Part shown: piece by piece, positions 1 through 8,218 of the stretch
Layout of the letters: each line of letters begins with the position of its first letter
Numbering within the stretch: position 1 is the first letter of the stretch
Assembly (NCBI GenBank): GCA_021295755.1
Contig: JAGWBT010000033.1
Location: forward strand, 5,178-53,466
Source of the DNA: Candidatus Poribacteria bacterium
GTDB lineage: Bacteria; Poribacteria; WGA-4E; PCPOR2b
Length of the DNA: 48,289 nt
Direction: 5' to 3'
Notes under the pieces: model-generated
What the model saw: the letters and a program-made list of their open reading frames with translations, nothing else
Told to the model about the DNA's origin: nothing
Databases searched by the model: none
Position numbers and translations under genes: made by a program

Positions 1-116
1 CGTTCAAAGTTTGGGAATTTGTTACCGGATATCATCAAATCTTCACGAATCTTCATCTTACCCTCCAGTCTCATCAAACCACATGAAACCTCATCGGGAT
101 TCAAGGATTAACAGGC

Positions 117-229
117 AGGACTTACGCACTTCGATTGTAGTTGCCCGATTCATCGGGCGTTGGGAACGGTGTCCTGCGACGATGAATCGCCGAACTACAG
201 GGCTTTAACCGTTTAGCTGCGTAAGTCCT
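117..229. repeat. MITE-like element with AGGACTTACGCA inverted ends
   Basis: The element begins with AGGACTTACGCA (117-128) and ends with its exact inverse complement (218-229). TAACAGG occurs on both sides (109-115 and 229-235), which may be a target duplication. Inside are two opposed hairpins, each preceded by GTAG: one at 137-158 (GCCCGAT, TC, ATCGGGC) and one on the minus strand at 180-198. The 64-bp core (136-199) recurs at 44238-44301. There is no coding capacity, so it is a non-autonomous element or a composite with a REP pair inside. The rest of the first 336 bases shows no gene. Confidence 0.65.
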
Positions 230-240
230 AACAGGATTAG

Positions 241-303
241 AAAAAAAACGCAAGGACGCTATGACGCAGAGAAAAAAAAGAAAAACCTTTGCGCCTTTGC
301 GTT
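241..303 (-). terminator. Probable terminator downstream of the first dehydrogenase
   Basis: On the minus strand an arm reading AACGCAAAGGCGC is followed, after a T-rich loop of about 30 nt, by GCGTCCTTGCGTT and then a run of T. It lies 34 bases past the stop of the minus-strand gene at 337-1503. The large loop makes this weaker than a textbook terminator; it could also be one end of a repeat. Confidence 0.4.
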
Positions 304-336
304 AAAATATTGTTTTCACGTTTCACGCATCACGTT

Positions 337-1503
337 TCACGAGGCTTGCACCTCTTCCCAACGCTCCGTTTCCCATGAGCGTTCAATCACACCCAACACC
401 TTAGCCACAGCCAACGCCTCACGAAAAGCAGGTTCACCTTGGCGTCCATCTCGGATCGACTTCAAGAATTGATAGGATTCGATCATCTTCAAGTCTTCGT
501 AGCCTAAGCCGACACCGGGACCGGGATTGAAATAGGCATGAAACGGGTGTTCAGGACCACTCACGATACGGGTGTAGCCATTAGGCGCATCATCTCTGTC
601 GGAAAGGAACAGATGGAGCTCATTCATGCGCTCAAAGTCCCAACTTAACGCGCCGCGTGTGCCGTGCACCTCAAACGCCATCTGACACTCCGGACCATTT
701 ATGACACGACACCCCTCCAACGTACCGTGCGCCCCATTAGAAAATTGTACCAGCGCACCAACATAATCTTCGTTGGTAACTTCTCCCGTCGGACCATCTG
801 TGCGGACAGAAAAATGTGTGCCTTCGCCGGGCGTAGCAAGTGGTCGTTCTGAGAAGAAAGTCTCGCGGTTGCCCACCAAACGGTTGATTGGACCGGCTAT
901 CATCTGTGCCATATCAACGACATGCGACATCAGGTCGCCCAAGGTTCCTAACCCCGCCACCTCGCGCTGGAAACGCCATGAAAGCACGGCGTGTGGGTTG
1001 CTGGCATAGCCTGCAAAGAAACGTCCGCGATAGTGTGTAAGCCTGCCGAGACGCCCCTCCTCAATCAACTGCCGGGCGTATTGCACGAGCGGGGTCCATC
1101 GGTAATTATAGCCCACGCAGGTCAAAACGCCAGCCCGTCGAGCGGCATTTTCGATCGCGGCGGTCTCCTGTGGATTCCGACCGACAGGCTTCTCGCAGAA
1201 GATATGCTTCCCCGCTTCGGCAGCCGCTGTCGCAATTTCGAGGTGCATACTGTTTGGTGCGGTGATGTTGACAAGTTGCACCTCCGGATCAGCGATAACC
1301 TGTCTCCAATCCGTAGCGTATCGTTCAAAGCCCAAAAACGTCTGCGCTTCACGGGCACGGGCTTCTACCTCATCGGCGCAGATGACTAGGTGCGGCTGAA
1401 CCCCACAGTCTTGAAAGCGGGTCGGAATCTGTCGGTAGGAGCGGCTGTGCACAGTCCCCATCCACCCCATACCGATGACACCGATACCTATCGTTCGCGT
1501 CAT
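337..1503 (-). CDS. Gfo/Idh/MocA family NAD(P)-dependent oxidoreductase
   Basis: 388 residues, the usual length for this family of sugar and inositol dehydrogenases. The N-terminal Rossmann fold has the dinucleotide loop GVIGMGWMG (residues 8-16) and the family signature CEKP at 103-106, whose lysine is the usual catalytic residue. The C-terminal alpha/beta domain (about 130-360) forms the substrate pocket. The minus-strand start has GAGG a few bases upstream. It lies 28 bp after a small beta-propeller gene, and a mannonate-dehydratase-like gene is further upstream, so a role in sugar-acid catabolism is likely. The substrate cannot be told from sequence. Confidence 0.9.
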   Translation of the reverse strand: MTRTIGIGVIGMGWMGTVHSRSYRQIPTRFQDCGVQPHLVICADEVEARAREAQTFLGFERYATDWRQVIADPEVQLVNITAPNSMHLEIATAAAEAGKHIFCEKPVGRNPQETAAIENAARRAGVLTCVGYNYRWTPLVQYARQLIEEGRLGRLTHYRGRFFAGYASNPHAVLSWRFQREVAGLGTLGDLMSHVVDMAQMIAGPINRLVGNRETFFSERPLATPGEGTHFSVRTDGPTGEVTNEDYVGALVQFSNGAHGTLEGCRVINGPECQMAFEVHGTRGALSWDFERMNELHLFLSDRDDAPNGYTRIVSGPEHPFHAYFNPGPGVGLGYEDLKMIESYQFLKSIRDGRQGEPAFREALAVAKVLGVIERSWETERWEEVQAS

Positions 1504-1531
1504 AGCTGACCTCAGAATTCAGGGGTTTCTG

Positions 1532-2155
1532 TTAAGTGCGTTCCAACGCGATTTTGCATATCGTCTTCTCTGCGTCATCGCCGTACCAGAAATGGGCACC
1601 ATCCCACGTCAAGCCGTGCGGTTCACCGGGACATTCAAAGGAATCGAGAACGTCCCCGGAATTCGGGTCAATTTGGGAGATGATGTGCGTGTCGGTGTCC
1701 GCACTCCACAACGATTTACCGTCCCAAGCAATCCCGTGCGGTCGTGTGCCGGGCGATGGAAATTCTGCCAATATTTCCCCCGTCTCAGGAGAGACCTTAT
1801 AGTGCCGATCTGACTGCACATCGGCACTCCACAGCGATTCGCCATCCCAAGCGAGCCCATGTGGACTCGGTCCCGGCGGTGGAAATGAGGTGACAACTTT
1901 CAAATCCGACACGGTTAATTTGTACAGGATTTTTTCTCCGATGTCAGAATACCAGAAATGGCTTCCATCACATTCGAGTCCGCTGGAACCCGATGTAGGT
2001 GGATTTACGGTAAGGATAACCTCACCGGTCTGCGGATTAATTTTGTGTAACGTCCCACCACCCTCGACGCTCCAGATGGCACCATCTTGCCAAGCAAGCC
2101 CGTTGGTACCTGGTCCCGGACAATTAAAACTGGTTGCGATTGATGCTTTTAACAT
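1532..2155 (-). CDS. Small beta-propeller protein with glutamine-cyclotransferase/SMP-30-like repeats
   Basis: 207 residues built almost wholly of repeats of about 45 residues. Each has a PHGLAWDG-like turn followed by LWSAD and a segment like P-TGE, giving four to five copies. This is the blade pattern of NHL, SMP-30 and glutamine-cyclotransferase-like propellers. No signal peptide is seen. I chose the internal ATG at 2155 rather than the longer reading frame because AGGAAGGAGAT lies just upstream and the repeat domain begins there. Five blades or fewer is short for a closed propeller, so it may dimerise. The enzymatic role is unknown; the neighbours suggest a lactonase-like or binding role in carbohydrate metabolism. 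Confidence 0.7.
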   Translation of the reverse strand: MLKASIATSFNCPGPGTNGLAWQDGAIWSVEGGGTLHKINPQTGEVILTVNPPTSGSSGLECDGSHFWYSDIGEKILYKLTVSDLKVVTSFPPPGPSPHGLAWDGESLWSADVQSDRHYKVSPETGEILAEFPSPGTRPHGIAWDGKSLWSADTDTHIISQIDPNSGDVLDSFECPGEPHGLTWDGAHFWYGDDAEKTICKIALERT

Positions 2156-2208
2156 TGTCAATCTCCTTCCTATGGTTGGGGAACAAAATTTTATCTTCAG
2201 CCCCGATT

Positions 2209-2377
2209 TATGGTAGATTTTAGAATTACTTAGACACTCCCAATACACAGCCAACCCCCTAAATCCCCCAACTCCCCTTGTCTTTCCCCTCTTATCAGAG
2301 GGGTTCAGGGGGACTTTGGAAACTTCACGTAGGTCAGAGTTATTGGTACATATCTACCTGTTTTTAGAATTCACTAT
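2209..2377. mobile_element. MITE-like element, TA-flanked, copy 1 (169 bp)
   Basis: The left end reads TATGGTAGATTTTAGAATTA, continuing into CTTAGACACTCC. The right end, read inward on the other strand, is TATAGTGAATTC followed by TAAAAACAGGTAGA. The same two end types bound the elements at 11445-11546 and 35872-36074. Both ends begin with TA, as expected for Tc1/mariner-IS630-type insertion. The interior has a C-rich/G-rich inverted stretch (2261-2312) but no ORF. It separates two minus-strand genes that probably once formed a continuous operon. Confidence 0.65.
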
Positions 2378-2386
2378 AGTTGTCAA

Positions 2387-3604
2387 TTACGGTCGTACTA
2401 CCGATCCATCTGCTTTTCGATCTTCGGCGGCATAATTGGGCACCTTCGCTCGGTCGGCGTCCAGAATTTGCGTCGCCTCCGCCTCGTCAATGTCAATCCC
2501 CAGTCCCGGTTGGTCATTGGCGTAGAGGTATCCGCCCTCAAGAATCGCGTGTCCGGGGAAGATATCAAGTTCTTCTTGACTGAAATGGTTTTCCTCCTGA
2601 ATACCGAAACTCCAACTTGCCAGATCCAAGTGCATTGCCGCCACCTGATTAACAGGATCATTGTCTCCGCCCTCCTGCCAAGCCGTGTTGACACCGAACC
2701 ATTCACAGAGGGTAGCAATCTTCCGGCACGGGGTGATGCCGCCGCCCTTCGACACTCGCACCCGGACGAAGTCGATCAGCCGCTCGGTGATGAGGGGCGT
2801 CCACTCGTGAGGGTTGATGAAAAGTTCACCCATCGCCTGTGGGGTAGTGCACTGCTGCCGAATCAGACGAAACCAATCAATCTGTTCAGGCGAGAGGACA
2901 TCCTCAAGGAAAAAGAGACGGTAAGGTTCTAGGAGCTTCGACAACGTCACCGCACACTGCGGGCGAAGGTGCTCGTGCACGTCGTGCGTGAGTTTCGGTC
3001 CGAACCCCAATTTCGATCGCAGATATTCAAACATCTTCGGGATGCTCTCAATGTATGCCTCATCATCGAAGGCAGGGGCATTAGACCAAGGGTTCTTCGG
3101 TTGACCCGCCTTATCGGCGTCAATAAACCCACCACCGCCGTACCCACCAAGCTGACAGCGAATGACCGAATATCCCTCCTCCATATAGCGCCGAATATCA
3201 TCCTCAAGTTCGGCGAAATCGCCACCGCCAGCATGGGCATAGCACGGCACGGCAGAACGACAAGGACCGCCGAGAAGTTGGTAGACCGGCATCCCAGCCT
3301 CTTTCCCCTTGATGTCCCAGAGTGCCATGTCGATGCCGCCCAATGCGGTGTTCGAAATTGCCCCATTCCGCCAGTAACCACTGGTAAGGGTAGACTGCCA
3401 GATGTCTTCAATATGCCCAACCTCCCGACCAATCAGACGAGGGGCAATACACTCCTCCACCGCCGTGACGACTGTTTGTGGGTGGTAGTGGTCGCTGGCA
3501 GAACCAATACCGTAGAGTCCCGGCTGATCAGTGGTGATCTTCACAATCACCCAAGTCCCATTTACCCGTGTACGAATACATCGTATCTCTTTGATTTTTG
3601 CCAT
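2387..3604 (-). CDS. Enolase-superfamily dehydratase, mannonate dehydratase (ManD/RspA)-like
   Basis: 405 residues. The N-terminal capping domain (1-125) and (beta/alpha)7-beta barrel align by eye with ManD/RspA: an IEDIWQ segment, a GGIDMALWDIKGK segment, and metal ligands D208, E234 and E260 at the family positions, with H210 and H212 in the DVHEH motif. The C-terminal DQPGLGIDIDE motif is also family-typical. Where ManD has a His in a CHG-type loop, this protein has WQEGGDNDP (309-317), so activity on D-mannonate is doubtful. It probably dehydrates an acid sugar feeding the downstream dehydrogenase. The start has AAAGGGTAA a few bases upstream. Confidence 0.85.
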   Translation of the reverse strand: MAKIKEIRCIRTRVNGTWVIVKITTDQPGLYGIGSASDHYHPQTVVTAVEECIAPRLIGREVGHIEDIWQSTLTSGYWRNGAISNTALGGIDMALWDIKGKEAGMPVYQLLGGPCRSAVPCYAHAGGGDFAELEDDIRRYMEEGYSVIRCQLGGYGGGGFIDADKAGQPKNPWSNAPAFDDEAYIESIPKMFEYLRSKLGFGPKLTHDVHEHLRPQCAVTLSKLLEPYRLFFLEDVLSPEQIDWFRLIRQQCTTPQAMGELFINPHEWTPLITERLIDFVRVRVSKGGGITPCRKIATLCEWFGVNTAWQEGGDNDPVNQVAAMHLDLASWSFGIQEENHFSQEELDIFPGHAILEGGYLYANDQPGLGIDIDEAEATQILDADRAKVPNYAAEDRKADGSVVRP

Positions 3605-3912
3605 AGAAAGTTACCCTTTTTGGTCGTATCTACCACCTTGTTAAAAATAGATTATGATACCTTATGGTTACATGCTACCTACCGACATACAGAACTATAA
3701 ATTCAACCGTTACAATTATCTCTAACATACCCCACTTGGAGTACCTTGTCAACAAGAAATTGTGCTTATACTTACAAATCCATCCCACATTTTTTCCTTG
3801 ATTATTTTCTTAGAATCGCCTATCATTTCCTTGTTTTCACCCCTGTTTTCACGAGGGTAAGTTCGGACAGACCTGAAGATCCAACAATCAAAAGTGAAAG
3901 GAGACACAAAAG
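3605..3912. other. Divergent intergenic region upstream of the dehydratase and DoxX genes
   Basis: 308 bases without a gene. A possible plus-strand promoter has TTGTCA (3746-3751) and TACTTA (3769-3774) with 17 bp between, which is only a fair match. AAAGGAGA lies ten bases before the DoxX start. No repeat or hairpin stands out. Confidence 0.35.
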
Positions 3913-4344
3913 ATGGTCTTGACTTTTTTGGATAAACATCGAGACATCGGTTTATTAATCCTTCGGATCGGATTTGGGTGTCTGTTCCTCTTTCATGGGC
4001 TTCCGAAATTGTTCGGCGGTCCTGAGAAATGGGAAAGGCTCGGTGGAGCGATGGCAACTCTTGGCATTACATTTCTACCGGCGTTTTGGGGATTCATGGC
4101 TGCAATTTCGGAGGCTTTGGGGGGCATCTGTCTCATCCTCGGCTTATTTATTAGACCCGCCTGTATCCTTTTGACAATAACGATGTTAGTCGCTGCTGTA
4201 AGTCATCTGGGTCGCGGGGAGGGTTTGGGTGGCGCTGCGCATGCGCTCAAAGCCGCCATCGTTTTTCTGAGCTTGATTCTGATTGGGCCTGGTAAGTACA
4301 GCCTCGATGAAAAACTGAGTTCTGATAGCAGCGATGACGCATAA
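3913..4344 (+). CDS. DoxX family membrane protein
   Basis: 143 residues with four hydrophobic segments (about 12-32, 50-72, 74-95 and 108-125). The family's LRIGFGCLFLFHGLPKLFGG signature is at the N-terminus, followed by GLFIRPA and LGRGEG motifs. DoxX-type proteins are integral membrane proteins linked to thiol and oxidative stress or to quinone-dependent oxidation; the exact substrate is unknown here. It is followed 27 bp later by a DnaJ-like gene on the same strand. The start is supported by AAAGGAGA upstream. Confidence 0.85.
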   Translation: MVLTFLDKHRDIGLLILRIGFGCLFLFHGLPKLFGGPEKWERLGGAMATLGITFLPAFWGFMAAISEALGGICLILGLFIRPACILLTITMLVAAVSHLGRGEGLGGAAHALKAAIVFLSLILIGPGKYSLDEKLSSDSSDDA

Positions 4345-4371
4345 TACTGTTTGATACACAGGGAAAATTAG

Positions 4372-5238
4372 ATGGCAGAAAGAGATTACTATGAAGTCCT
4401 TGGGGTGAATCGGAACGCTTCTCCAGAGGAGATTAAGCGTGCCTACCGCAAGGTCGCGCTGCAGCATCATCCCGATAAAAACCCGGGAGATAAAACAGCA
4501 GAAGAGAAATTTAAAGAAGCCTCAAATGCTTACGACGTGCTATCGGATCCAGAGAAGCGGAAGATCTACGACATACGTGGGCACGCGGGTGTTCATAACG
4601 CTGGATTTCAAGGGTACACGAACTTTGAGGACATTTTCACCAATTTTGGAGACATCTTTGGGCGTGAGGTCTTTGGGAATTTCGGTGATGTCTTCGGAGA
4701 TGTATTCAGCAGGGAAAACCCCACCGGTTTCGGTCCACAACGCCGCGGTAATCTACGAACAAAATTGACAATCCCGTTTGAGGAATCGATACTGGGTGCG
4801 GAAAAGCGGATTCAGGTGAACGACCGAACCCTTACTATTAAGATTCCCGCGGGGATAAAAGATGGTCAATCATTGCGCCTTACCGGTCAAGGAGACCTGA
4901 CTGCGAGTGGACAGCGCGGCTCACTGATTGTGAAAATCGCCGTTCAACCGCACCCGAATTTTAAGCGCGAGAATCTAGATCTCGTGACCCAAGTTACGGT
5001 GCCTTTCACACGTGCAACCTTGGGCGGTAAAGTGCGTGTGCCAACCCTGAAGGGAGATATTGATCTGAAGATTCCTGCGGGGACGCAGCCGGACCAACAG
5101 TTGAGGGTCCGCGGGGCTGGTGTTGTCGATTCGTCGAAGCGCAAAGGCGATCTACGCGTCCAGATCAAAATCGAAATCCCACGTTCATTGACAAGAAAAC
5201 AGAAGGAATTATTAAAAGAACTAGAGAAAAACTTATAA
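4372..5238 (+). CDS. DnaJ-class co-chaperone without zinc finger (CbpA-like)
   Basis: 288 residues. The J domain (4-68) carries the HPD motif at 33-35, which stimulates DnaK ATPase. A Gly/Phe-rich segment (about 75-125) with repeated NFGD-like units follows, then two C-terminal beta-barrel substrate-binding domains (about 127-285) with the [14 protein letters not shown] motif. There is no CXXCXGXG zinc finger, so this is type II (CbpA/DnaJB-like) rather than housekeeping DnaJ. No dnaK or grpE is nearby. Confidence 0.9.
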   Translation: MAERDYYEVLGVNRNASPEEIKRAYRKVALQHHPDKNPGDKTAEEKFKEASNAYDVLSDPEKRKIYDIRGHAGVHNAGFQGYTNFEDIFTNFGDIFGREVFGNFGDVFGDVFSRENPTGFGPQRRGNLRTKLTIPFEESILGAEKRIQVNDRTLTIKIPAGIKDGQSLRLTGQGDLTASGQRGSLIVKIAVQPHPNFKRENLDLVTQVTVPFTRATLGGKVRVPTLKGDIDLKIPAGTQPDQQLRVRGAGVVDSSKRKGDLRVQIKIEIPRSLTRKQKELLKELEKNL

Positions 5239-5242
5239 TTCA

Positions 5243-5297
5243 GTAATAGGTGAGTGGCAGGGCGGTGAAATGTTTGACTGCGCCACTCACCTATTAC
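5243..5297. repeat. Perfect 16-bp inverted repeat between the dnaJ-like gene and ndk
   Basis: GTAATAGGTGAGTGGC (5243-5258) is inverted exactly at 5282-5297, with a 23-base loop. No T tract follows on either strand, so it does not look like a simple intrinsic terminator. It may be a palindromic repeat or an mRNA-stabilising hairpin. Confidence 0.6.
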
Positions 5298-5321
5298 ACA
5301 TTACGACAAATAGGCGGTTAA

Positions 5322-5786
5322 ATGAACCCAGAGAAAACCTTAGTCTTAATTAAACCAGATGGCGTTCAACGCGGACTCATCGGCGAAATCATCGCCCGCT
5401 TTGAGCGCAAGGGGCTTAGACTCGTAGGACTTAAATTACTCCAACTCCCAAAAGATCGAGCGGATCAACTCTACGCGCCACATCAGGGAAAGTTTTTTTA
5501 CGACTACCTCATCCAATTTATGACTTCGACGCCGATCGTGGCGATTGCCCTTGAGGGACGAGATGCTATCGAACTCGTGCGTCTAGTAAACGGGGCAACA
5601 AGACCCAACGAATCCCAACCCGGCAGTATCCGTGGCGATTTCTCGATCGATATCACTCACAACGTTGTCCACGCTTCAGATTCCCCTGAGAACGCGGAAC
5701 GTGAGTTAGACATTCTATTTGATCCAAGCGAACTTGTTGACTATCCACGAATTGATGACGCGATTCTTTATAGCCCGGACCTGTAG
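5322..5786 (+). CDS. ndk: Nucleoside diphosphate kinase
   Basis: 154 residues, against about 140 for the family; the extra length is a C-terminal tail. It transfers the gamma phosphate between nucleoside triphosphates and diphosphates through a phospho-histidine. The KPDGVQRG loop (11-18), the RPNESQPGSIRGDF segment and the active-site NVVHASDS motif with catalytic H117 are all present. The usual HASDS/HGSDS and ATNP-type segments are slightly divergent. It stands alone with respect to nucleotide genes; the pyrimidine cluster is 8 kb away. Confidence 0.95.
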   Translation: MNPEKTLVLIKPDGVQRGLIGEIIARFERKGLRLVGLKLLQLPKDRADQLYAPHQGKFFYDYLIQFMTSTPIVAIALEGRDAIELVRLVNGATRPNESQPGSIRGDFSIDITHNVVHASDSPENAERELDILFDPSELVDYPRIDDAILYSPDL

Positions 5787-5837
5787 TCCACTCAGGTTGC
5801 GTCAAGTGTAACGAAGCAGCATCGCAGAGGGAAAATC

Positions 5838-6854
5838 GTGGCTCAAAATAACAATCTACTTTTCAGTACCGACGATTGGGTTGAAATCTACCGCACGACA
5901 GACGAGTGGGAATCAAACCTAATTCAGACAATGCTCGGCAATAAACAGATTCGTTGCCGCCCTGAATACATACGGAACGCTGATAGGCAACGTCAGATTA
6001 TCCTTTTCGTCGATCCTGAGGACCTAGTTGATGCCTTAGAAATCGTTAGTCAAACCGGTCTAGCAATAACGAATAAGGAATACGAAAATCAGCATACAGA
6101 TGATGAAAGTGATCCCAATCTAGAACGCGACGCAAGGACCTCGGAAAGCGATCTTCCACAACCAACGCCAACAGCGGGAACAGCAACTATAATTGCGGAG
6201 CGCGAGGGGATTGGCAAAATCGCCCATTACATCGGACGGGGATATGAACTGCAAGTTGGACCAACGCCGTATTATATGGTCGAAGAAGACCGATGGGAAG
6301 AGTTTACCGATTTTAGTGCCCAACGCCAAGAGTTCTCAATTCTCATTAGGCACGAGTATCCGAATCTGTCCCTATGGCTTAAACGAGAGAAGTTATTTGC
6401 AGAATTTACCCATTTAGTGGAAGCCACTTACCGTGATGTGCCGCCAGCCCGTTCGGAAAACCGTCAACAAACTGAATCTGCGTCTGACAGCACTGGTGCG
6501 ACTGAAGTTCAAATTAACCGTCTTGCCAAGTTCGGGCTATGGGTATCGTTGGTTTCCCTCCTAGGCGTAATTGTTCAACTACCGTGGTACGCCAGTATGA
6601 TTCTCGCCCTACTTGCTGCAGTCACCTGCTGCATCGCAAAATATCAGATCGATCGCAGCAATGGAACACTTAAAGGAAATCTAATCGCTTTTCTAGCAAT
6701 TATTATCGCTTGCATTGTGATTGCCATAGCTTGGAGACAACGCCAGCCGAGCCTACCAGAATCATCGGATTTGCAATCCGCCTTCCAACCCCATCAAGCA
6801 GACACCCGTTACAACACGCAACTGGGGAGCAAAATATGGCTGCTTGTGTCATAG
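5838..6854 (+). CDS. DUF2007-like protein with C-terminal membrane segments
   Basis: 338 residues. Residues 10-75 resemble the DUF2007 putative signal-transducing domain: EWESNLIQTMLGNKQI, then an ILFVDPEDLVDALEIV segment. An acidic linker follows. A second soluble region of about 80 residues (128-200) matches nothing I recognise. The C-terminus has at least two membrane segments (about 232-272 and 282-298). The C-terminal 19 bp overlap the next gene, so the two are probably cotranslated. Function is unknown; the layout suggests a membrane-anchored sensor or scaffold. Confidence 0.65.
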   Translation: MAQNNNLLFSTDDWVEIYRTTDEWESNLIQTMLGNKQIRCRPEYIRNADRQRQIILFVDPEDLVDALEIVSQTGLAITNKEYENQHTDDESDPNLERDARTSESDLPQPTPTAGTATIIAEREGIGKIAHYIGRGYELQVGPTPYYMVEEDRWEEFTDFSAQRQEFSILIRHEYPNLSLWLKREKLFAEFTHLVEATYRDVPPARSENRQQTESASDSTGATEVQINRLAKFGLWVSLVSLLGVIVQLPWYASMILALLAAVTCCIAKYQIDRSNGTLKGNLIAFLAIIIACIVIAIAWRQRQPSLPESSDLQSAFQPHQADTRYNTQLGSKIWLLVS

Positions 6855-7522
6855 TTTTCGTGAAAAATCCTGTTCCCGGTCAAGTTAAAACCCGTCTTAC
6901 ACCTTATCTTTCGCCAGAGCAGGCTGCGTCACTATATCGGGCGTTCCTCGTCGATTGGTGCAATGCCCTTTCCACAATCTCTACAGCCCACCATGTAATT
7001 GCCTATACGCCACCCGAAGGCTTGAGTGCCTTACAAACCCTAATCGGTGAAGATCCGGTTTATATACCTCAAGTAGACGCATCGCTGGGCGAACGCTTAA
7101 TTGCCGCTGCGCGTTGGGCGTGTAATCAGGGATATACGAAATTTTTATTCGTGGGATCAGATAGCCCAACGCTACCACCCCAGTATGTCGAACACACACT
7201 CGATTTACTAGAATCGCGCGACATCGTCATCGGTCCCAGTGTGGACGGTGGCTACTACCTGATTGGCTTTTCAAAGCATGGGGCGTCTTTGTCGATTCCC
7301 ACCATCTTTGAGGGAATCGCATGGAGCACCGAGGTCGTCTTTCGTCAAACACTTGGGAAAATTCAGGCGGTTAATGCGCGATTGGGGTTGCTGCCGCCAT
7401 GGTACGATGTAGATACCCCCACAGGACTGCAGCTATTACGGGATCATCTGTTTGGGATGCACCTTGCAGGGGAAAGCAGCCCCGCACCTCAAACATATAG
7501 CAAATTAACAGAGTGGTTCTAA
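6836..7522 (+). CDS. TIGR04282/DUF2064 family glycosyltransferase-like protein
   Basis: 228 residues from the ATG at 6836, preceded by GGGGAG. The frame is open further upstream, but the domain starts here. The nucleotidyl/glycosyltransferase-A-like fold shows FVKNPVPGQVKTRLTPYLSPE near the N-terminus, FVGSDSPTLPPQYV in the middle and the GPSVDGGYYLIGF motif. These are hallmarks of the family annotated as 'arsenosugar biosynthesis glycosyltransferase'. Whether it makes arsenosugars here is unknown, since no arsenic methyltransferase is nearby. It overlaps the preceding gene by 19 bp. Confidence 0.85.
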   Translation: MAACVIVFVKNPVPGQVKTRLTPYLSPEQAASLYRAFLVDWCNALSTISTAHHVIAYTPPEGLSALQTLIGEDPVYIPQVDASLGERLIAAARWACNQGYTKFLFVGSDSPTLPPQYVEHTLDLLESRDIVIGPSVDGGYYLIGFSKHGASLSIPTIFEGIAWSTEVVFRQTLGKIQAVNARLGLLPPWYDVDTPTGLQLLRDHLFGMHLAGESSPAPQTYSKLTEWF

Positions 7523-7695
7523 GTTACCAAAACAGGAAAGGTTTGATAGTAACTTTATATCCTAACTATCGTTTTACATACTACGATTAGCGTTTTAGTG
7601 GTGTGGATTACAGGGATAAGAATTGGTCGCTTACCAAGGCTTAATTCATGTTACACACATCTTGTCTTGCGAGGTTTATTGCATCATTTTTCGGC

Positions 7696-7724
7696 TTGAC
7701 GAAGGTTGAGAGATCGGGTATTAT
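7696..7724 (+). promoter_or_regulatory. Sigma-70-type promoter for the GatB/YqeY gene
   Basis: TTGACG (7696-7701), a 17-bp spacer and TATTAT (7719-7724) lie about 47 bases upstream of the ATG at 7771. AAAGGA precedes that ATG. Confidence 0.6.
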
Positions 7725-7770
7725 TTCATCCTGTTTGCAATAGATTATATAAAAAAATAAAGGATTTGTT

Positions 7771-8214
7771 ATGGGACTCAAAGAACAGTTAAATGAAGAT
7801 ATGAAGCAGGCGATGAAAGCGAAAGACAAAAATCGTCTGTCTGCAATTCGCATGGTGCGCGGTGCTGTCCGGGATAAGGAAATCAATAGTAAGGTTGAGT
7901 TGGATGATGACGGCGTTTTAGAGGTAATTGCTAGCCAGATTAAGAAACGGAAGGATGCACTAGAACAGTTGCGTAAATCCAATCGCGATGACCTCGTTGA
8001 TGCCGAAATGGAACAGATTAAGGCATTGCAAGAATTCCTCCCTGCCCAACTTTCGATGGAAGAAATCGAAGCCGCCGTCATAGGTGCGATTGAGGAGCTA
8101 GGAGCGACATCAATGCGAGATATGGGCAAAGTCATGGGCACACTCGTTCCGCAGTTGAGAGGCAAAGCAGACAACTCGGTTATCAGCCAAATTGTCAAGC
8201 AGAAATTGAGCTAG
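7771..8214 (+). CDS. GatB/YqeY domain protein
   Basis: 147 residues, the full length of the stand-alone YqeY family. It shows the characteristic helical N-terminal part (MKAKDKNRLSAIRMVRGAV), the RKSNRDDLVDAEMEQIKAL centre and the GKVMGTLVPQLRGKADNSVI C-terminus. The family resembles the tail domain of GatB, which binds tRNA, but the role of the free-standing protein is not well defined. The next gene, a sigma-54 activator, begins four bases after the stop. Confidence 0.92.
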   Translation: MGLKEQLNEDMKQAMKAKDKNRLSAIRMVRGAVRDKEINSKVELDDDGVLEVIASQIKKRKDALEQLRKSNRDDLVDAEMEQIKALQEFLPAQLSMEEIEAAVIGAIEELGATSMRDMGKVMGTLVPQLRGKADNSVISQIVKQKLS

Positions 8215-8218
8215 CGCG

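Noticed and set aside
11-208. Open reading frame of 65 codons at the left end
   Set aside because: It runs through an inverted-repeat element and has no ribosome binding site or recognisable protein pattern.
5243-5297. Intrinsic terminator after the DnaJ-like gene
   Set aside because: The stem is perfect but neither strand has a T tract after it.
7641-8198. 185-codon minus-strand frame opposite the GatB/YqeY gene
   Set aside because: Ser/Ile-rich shadow frame of a clearly conserved plus-strand gene, with no start signal.
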